Shown here one piece after another: positions 61,862-64,000 of a stretch of DNA of 64,000 nucleotides. Location: positions 2,170,001 through 2,234,000 of the forward strand of contig OZ220743.1 in the NCBI GenBank assembly GCA_965116965.1. Reading direction: 5' to 3'. Position numbers and translations under genes: made by a program. The notes beneath the pieces were generated by a model. That model was not told the DNA's origin and ran no database searches. It was given only the letters and a program-made list of their open reading frames with translations. Source of the stretch: Aldehydirespirator sp965116965 (GTDB taxonomy: Bacteria; Actinomycetota; Acidimicrobiia; Acidimicrobiales; Aldehydirespiratoraceae). The first letter of the stretch is position 1; each line of letters begins with the position of its first letter.

Positions 61862-63079
61862 GTGCGTAGGCTACGGCGCCTTTCCGGCGCGCTGCTGCTG
61901 ATCGCGTCGGCGGCAGCGTTGATGGCGACTGCCGCCCTGGGTCAGAGCGATGGCCGGATCGAGGATCTTCGCCAGCAGCGGGAACAGCTGGCCCGCGACG
62001 CCGCCGACGTGGCCAGCCAGATTGATGCACTCGTCGCGGACGACGAGGCCCTGATCGACGCACTCCAGGAACTGGACGACTACGTCGATCTCCAACACAC
62101 CCGGATCGAGGCGGCCGAGGCGGCCATCCGGGCCGCGGAAGCCGAGGCGGCCGCGGCCCGGGCCGAGGCCGAATGGTTTGTCGACGAGATCGAGACCATC
62201 CGGGAGCGCCTGCGCCAGCGGGCCATACAGGCCTACGTGCAGCCGCCCGTCGACTTCGTGGAGCAGTTCTCGACCAGCCTCAACGAGAGCGCGGTGAAGC
62301 TGTTCCTGCTCGATCTTGCCATCGGCAACGAGTTGGAGATCACCGACGAACTGCGGACGGCGGAGGCTCAGCTCGAGGTGGTGCGCCGGCGAGCCCTCGA
62401 CCGGGCCGACGACGCCGATGAGGCGCGGCAGGCCCAGCAGCAACGGCTCGCCGACCTAGAGGAAGCCCGCGCCGCGGCGATCGAGTTGCGCATGGAGATC
62501 CAGTCCCGCATCGACGAATGGGACCTCGTGTCGGCCGAGATCGAGCAGTCCGACAAGGACATGGAGCGGGAGATCAACCGCATCGAGGAGGAGATCCGGC
62601 GCAGGGAGGAGGAGCGTCGCCGCCAGGAGGAGGAGGCGCGCCGCCGCGCCATCGAGGAGGAGCGGCGCCGCCACGAAGCGGAGCACGGCCCCTTCGAGCT
62701 GGTGGCTTGGCCCGCCGACGGCGAGAAGACATCGGGATTCGGGCCACGGGTCCACCCGATCTTCGGGACGGTGCGCCAGCACAACGGGATCGACCTCGAC
62801 GGCGACACCGGGGACCGGGTCAGGGCGGCCCGCTCCGGCGAAGTGATCCTGGCCGGACAGCGAGGCGGCTTCGGCAACACCATCGTCATCTACCACGGGC
62901 TCGGATACAGCACGCTCTACGGCCATCTCAGCCGCATCGAGGTGTCGGAGGGCCAGCAGGTGCAGAGCGGGGACCGCATCGGCGCGATCGGCTCCACCGG
63001 CTGGTCGACCGGTCCTCACCTGCATTTCGAGCTGCGCATCGACGGACGGGCCGTGGATCCGACGCCGTACTTGCCGTGA
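61862..63079 (+). CDS. EnvC-like murein hydrolase activator (coiled coil plus M23)
   Basis: The product has 405 residues from GTG 61862; TACGGT 7 bases upstream suggests a leaderless start. The signal peptide (LSGALLLIASAAALMATAAL) is followed by a long coiled coil to about residue 275, including an Arg/Glu block, and then an M23 domain: SGFGPRVHPIFGTVRQHNGI, HNGIDLDGD and HLHFELR. Both zinc motifs are intact. It should act in septal peptidoglycan splitting. The M23 domain is a paralogue of the peptidase at 55668. Confidence 0.9.
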   Translation: MRRLRRLSGALLLIASAAALMATAALGQSDGRIEDLRQQREQLARDAADVASQIDALVADDEALIDALQELDDYVDLQHTRIEAAEAAIRAAEAEAAAARAEAEWFVDEIETIRERLRQRAIQAYVQPPVDFVEQFSTSLNESAVKLFLLDLAIGNELEITDELRTAEAQLEVVRRRALDRADDADEARQAQQQRLADLEEARAAAIELRMEIQSRIDEWDLVSAEIEQSDKDMEREINRIEEEIRRREEERRRQEEEARRRAIEEERRRHEAEHGPFELVAWPADGEKTSGFGPRVHPIFGTVRQHNGIDLDGDTGDRVRAARSGEVILAGQRGGFGNTIVIYHGLGYSTLYGHLSRIEVSEGQQVQSGDRIGAIGSTGWSTGPHLHFELRIDGRAVDPTPYLP

Positions 63080-63133
63080 GGCACGGAGCGTCCGCGAAAA
63101 GGTGGCAGCCGGCTGCGTCGCGACGGTGCCATT

Positions 63134-63169
63134 CCCGCTCTTGTTCGCTGCGACCTGAGGGCCGCTCGG
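63134..63169 (+). repeat. Dispersed repeat, copy 3
   Basis: CCCGCTCTTGTTCGCTGCGA followed by CCTGAGGGCCGCTCGG. It is the same element, in opposite orientation, as the pair inside the gene at 56684. It lies in the leader of the thiamine pyrophosphokinase gene. Confidence 0.7.
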
Positions 63170-63245
63170 CCACGGCCTCGCCGGTATGGGCCGGATTGGC
63201 CCGCTCATTGGCTCGGCCTCTGGCCGGCGCAGCGCAACCGGGTTC

Positions 63246-63908
63246 GTGAAGCGTCGCTCATGGGCCCTGCTGGTGGCGGGCGACCAGCACGGCGAGGCGC
63301 CCGCGACGGGATCTCCCGACCTCGTGATGGCCGCTGACGGCGGGCTGGACGCGGCCCGCCGCTGGCGACTGCGCGTCGATGCCGTGGTGGGCGACCTGGA
63401 TTCCGCGAGCGAGGCTGCGCTGGATTGGGCCAAGCGCTGCGGCGCAACGGTCGACGCCCATCCTGCCGGCAAGGACGCCACCGATCTTGAACTGGCCGTG
63501 GCCTCGGTGTTGGGGCAAGTCGAGGCGGTGCATGTGCTGTTGCCCGCGGGAGGGCGGCTCGATCAGGCGATGGCCAGCCTGACGGTGCTGGCCTCGCCTC
63601 GCTGGGCTTCGCTCGAAGTGACGGCCACGGTGGGGGAGGCCCATGTGACCGTGGTGCGCGGCCTGCGCCGCCTGCGCGGCGACGTGGGAGAGGTCGTGTC
63701 GCTGCTGGCTGTCGGCGGGCCCGCTCTGGTGGCGTCCACGTCAGGTCTGCTGTTCCCGCTGGTCGAGGAGGCGCTGAGCCCAACCGAGGGACGGGGCACG
63801 TCCAACGTGATCGTGGCCACGCCACCGGCTGTGGATGTGGTCGAGGGCGTGCTGCTGGCCATCCGCCCGGCCGGAGCGGTCGCCGGGCCCGGCCTGGCCG
63901 CCGTCTAG
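63246..63908 (+). CDS. thiN: Thiamine pyrophosphokinase
   Basis: The product has 220 residues from GTG 63246; ATG 63186 is possible but adds a non-conserved Arg/Ser stretch. Signatures are AADGGLDAA, VVGDLDSAS, KDATDLELAV and LLPAGGRLDQ, which form the thiamine and ATP sites. It makes thiamine diphosphate. No TPP riboswitch is visible in the leader. Confidence 0.9.
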   Translation: MKRRSWALLVAGDQHGEAPATGSPDLVMAADGGLDAARRWRLRVDAVVGDLDSASEAALDWAKRCGATVDAHPAGKDATDLELAVASVLGQVEAVHVLLPAGGRLDQAMASLTVLASPRWASLEVTATVGEAHVTVVRGLRRLRGDVGEVVSLLAVGGPALVASTSGLLFPLVEEALSPTEGRGTSNVIVATPPAVDVVEGVLLAIRPAGAVAGPGLAAV

Positions 63909-63942
63909 GACCCCGCCGCTTGGTTCTCCTGCGGCGCGACTT

Positions 63943-63979
63943 CCCGCTCCTGTTCGCTGCGACCTGAGGGTTGCTCGGG
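63943..63979 (+). repeat. Dispersed repeat, copy 4
   Basis: CCCGCTCCTGTTCGCTGCGA followed by CCTGAGGGTTGCTCGGG, just after the thiamine pyrophosphokinase stop. It differs from copy 3 at a few bases. The window ends soon after with no further gene visible. Confidence 0.7.
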
Positions 63980-64000
63980 CCACGACCTCGCGAGCTCGGC

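Noticed and set aside
63080..63245. TPP riboswitch upstream of thiamine pyrophosphokinase
   Set aside because: I could not find the conserved riboswitch core sequences; the leader holds only a dispersed repeat.

Overview
The window looks like a 64 kb piece of a high-GC actinobacterial chromosome. Acidimicrobiia is the best guess, and possibly a marine or host-associated lineage. The evidence is high GC, an F420-type luciferase-like oxidoreductase, many GTG starts, several genes whose -10-like hexamer lies 6-8 bases from the start codon (leaderless style), DUF222/13E12-type HNH proteins, a fenitrothion-hydrolase-like membrane protein and paired DUF35/thiolase genes. A plant-type leucine-rich-repeat lipoprotein hints at life with a eukaryotic host. 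The lineage is inference; there is no rRNA marker.

Bases 1-20 kb are an accessory, defence-rich region that starts right after tRNA-Val(GAC). It holds a two-gene transposon (DDE transposase plus recombinase-like partner); a DNA methyltransferase-HNH fusion whose natural start is cut off by a 14-C tract (candidate phase variation); a D12 adenine methylase overlapping a ParB-like gene, divergent from a HEPN-motif protein; an IS5 remnant; two convergent hipBA systems; vapBC; fragments of an ISL3 transposase, a reductase and a VapB tail; mazEF; an LLM oxidoreductase; a transglutaminase; and hicAB.

Bases 20-32 kb are mostly core genes: a TlpA-like thioredoxin with a membrane partner, a broken DUF222-HNH gene, chorismate mutase, AceK (isocitrate dehydrogenase kinase/phosphatase), a quinone oxidoreductase, a LysR / carboxyltransferase / citrate synthase operon, and aconitase with a clear intrinsic terminator. 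AceK, citrate synthase and aconitase together point to control of carbon flow at the isocitrate branch point.

Bases 32-35.6 kb hold a lower-GC two-gene operon: a spore-photolyase-like radical SAM protein overlapping a methyltransferase fused to a superfamily 1 helicase. I regard this, with the Dam/ParB/HEPN locus, as the best candidate for an undescribed system. Next come the LRR lipoprotein and a lipid-type operon (acyl reductase-HAD fusion, LarA-like protein, PlsC-like acyltransferase).

Bases 42.5-47.8 kb form a cell-wall cassette resembling vancomycin-resistance logic: alpha/beta hydrolase, membrane-anchored MurF-like ligase, D-Ala-D-Ala-ligase-like protein, an unknown AT-richer membrane protein and a VanX-like dipeptidase. 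An amidase follows. A HerA-NurA pair is decaying: an ISL3 element with a target duplication sits in herA and a frameshift breaks nurA. Bases 53.5-64 kb hold an intact DUF222-HNH gene, tRNA-Val(CAC), two M23 peptidases, a fenitrothion-hydrolase-like protein, two OB-fold DUF35 genes with two thiolases, and thiamine pyrophosphokinase, with several dispersed and palindromic repeats between and inside genes.
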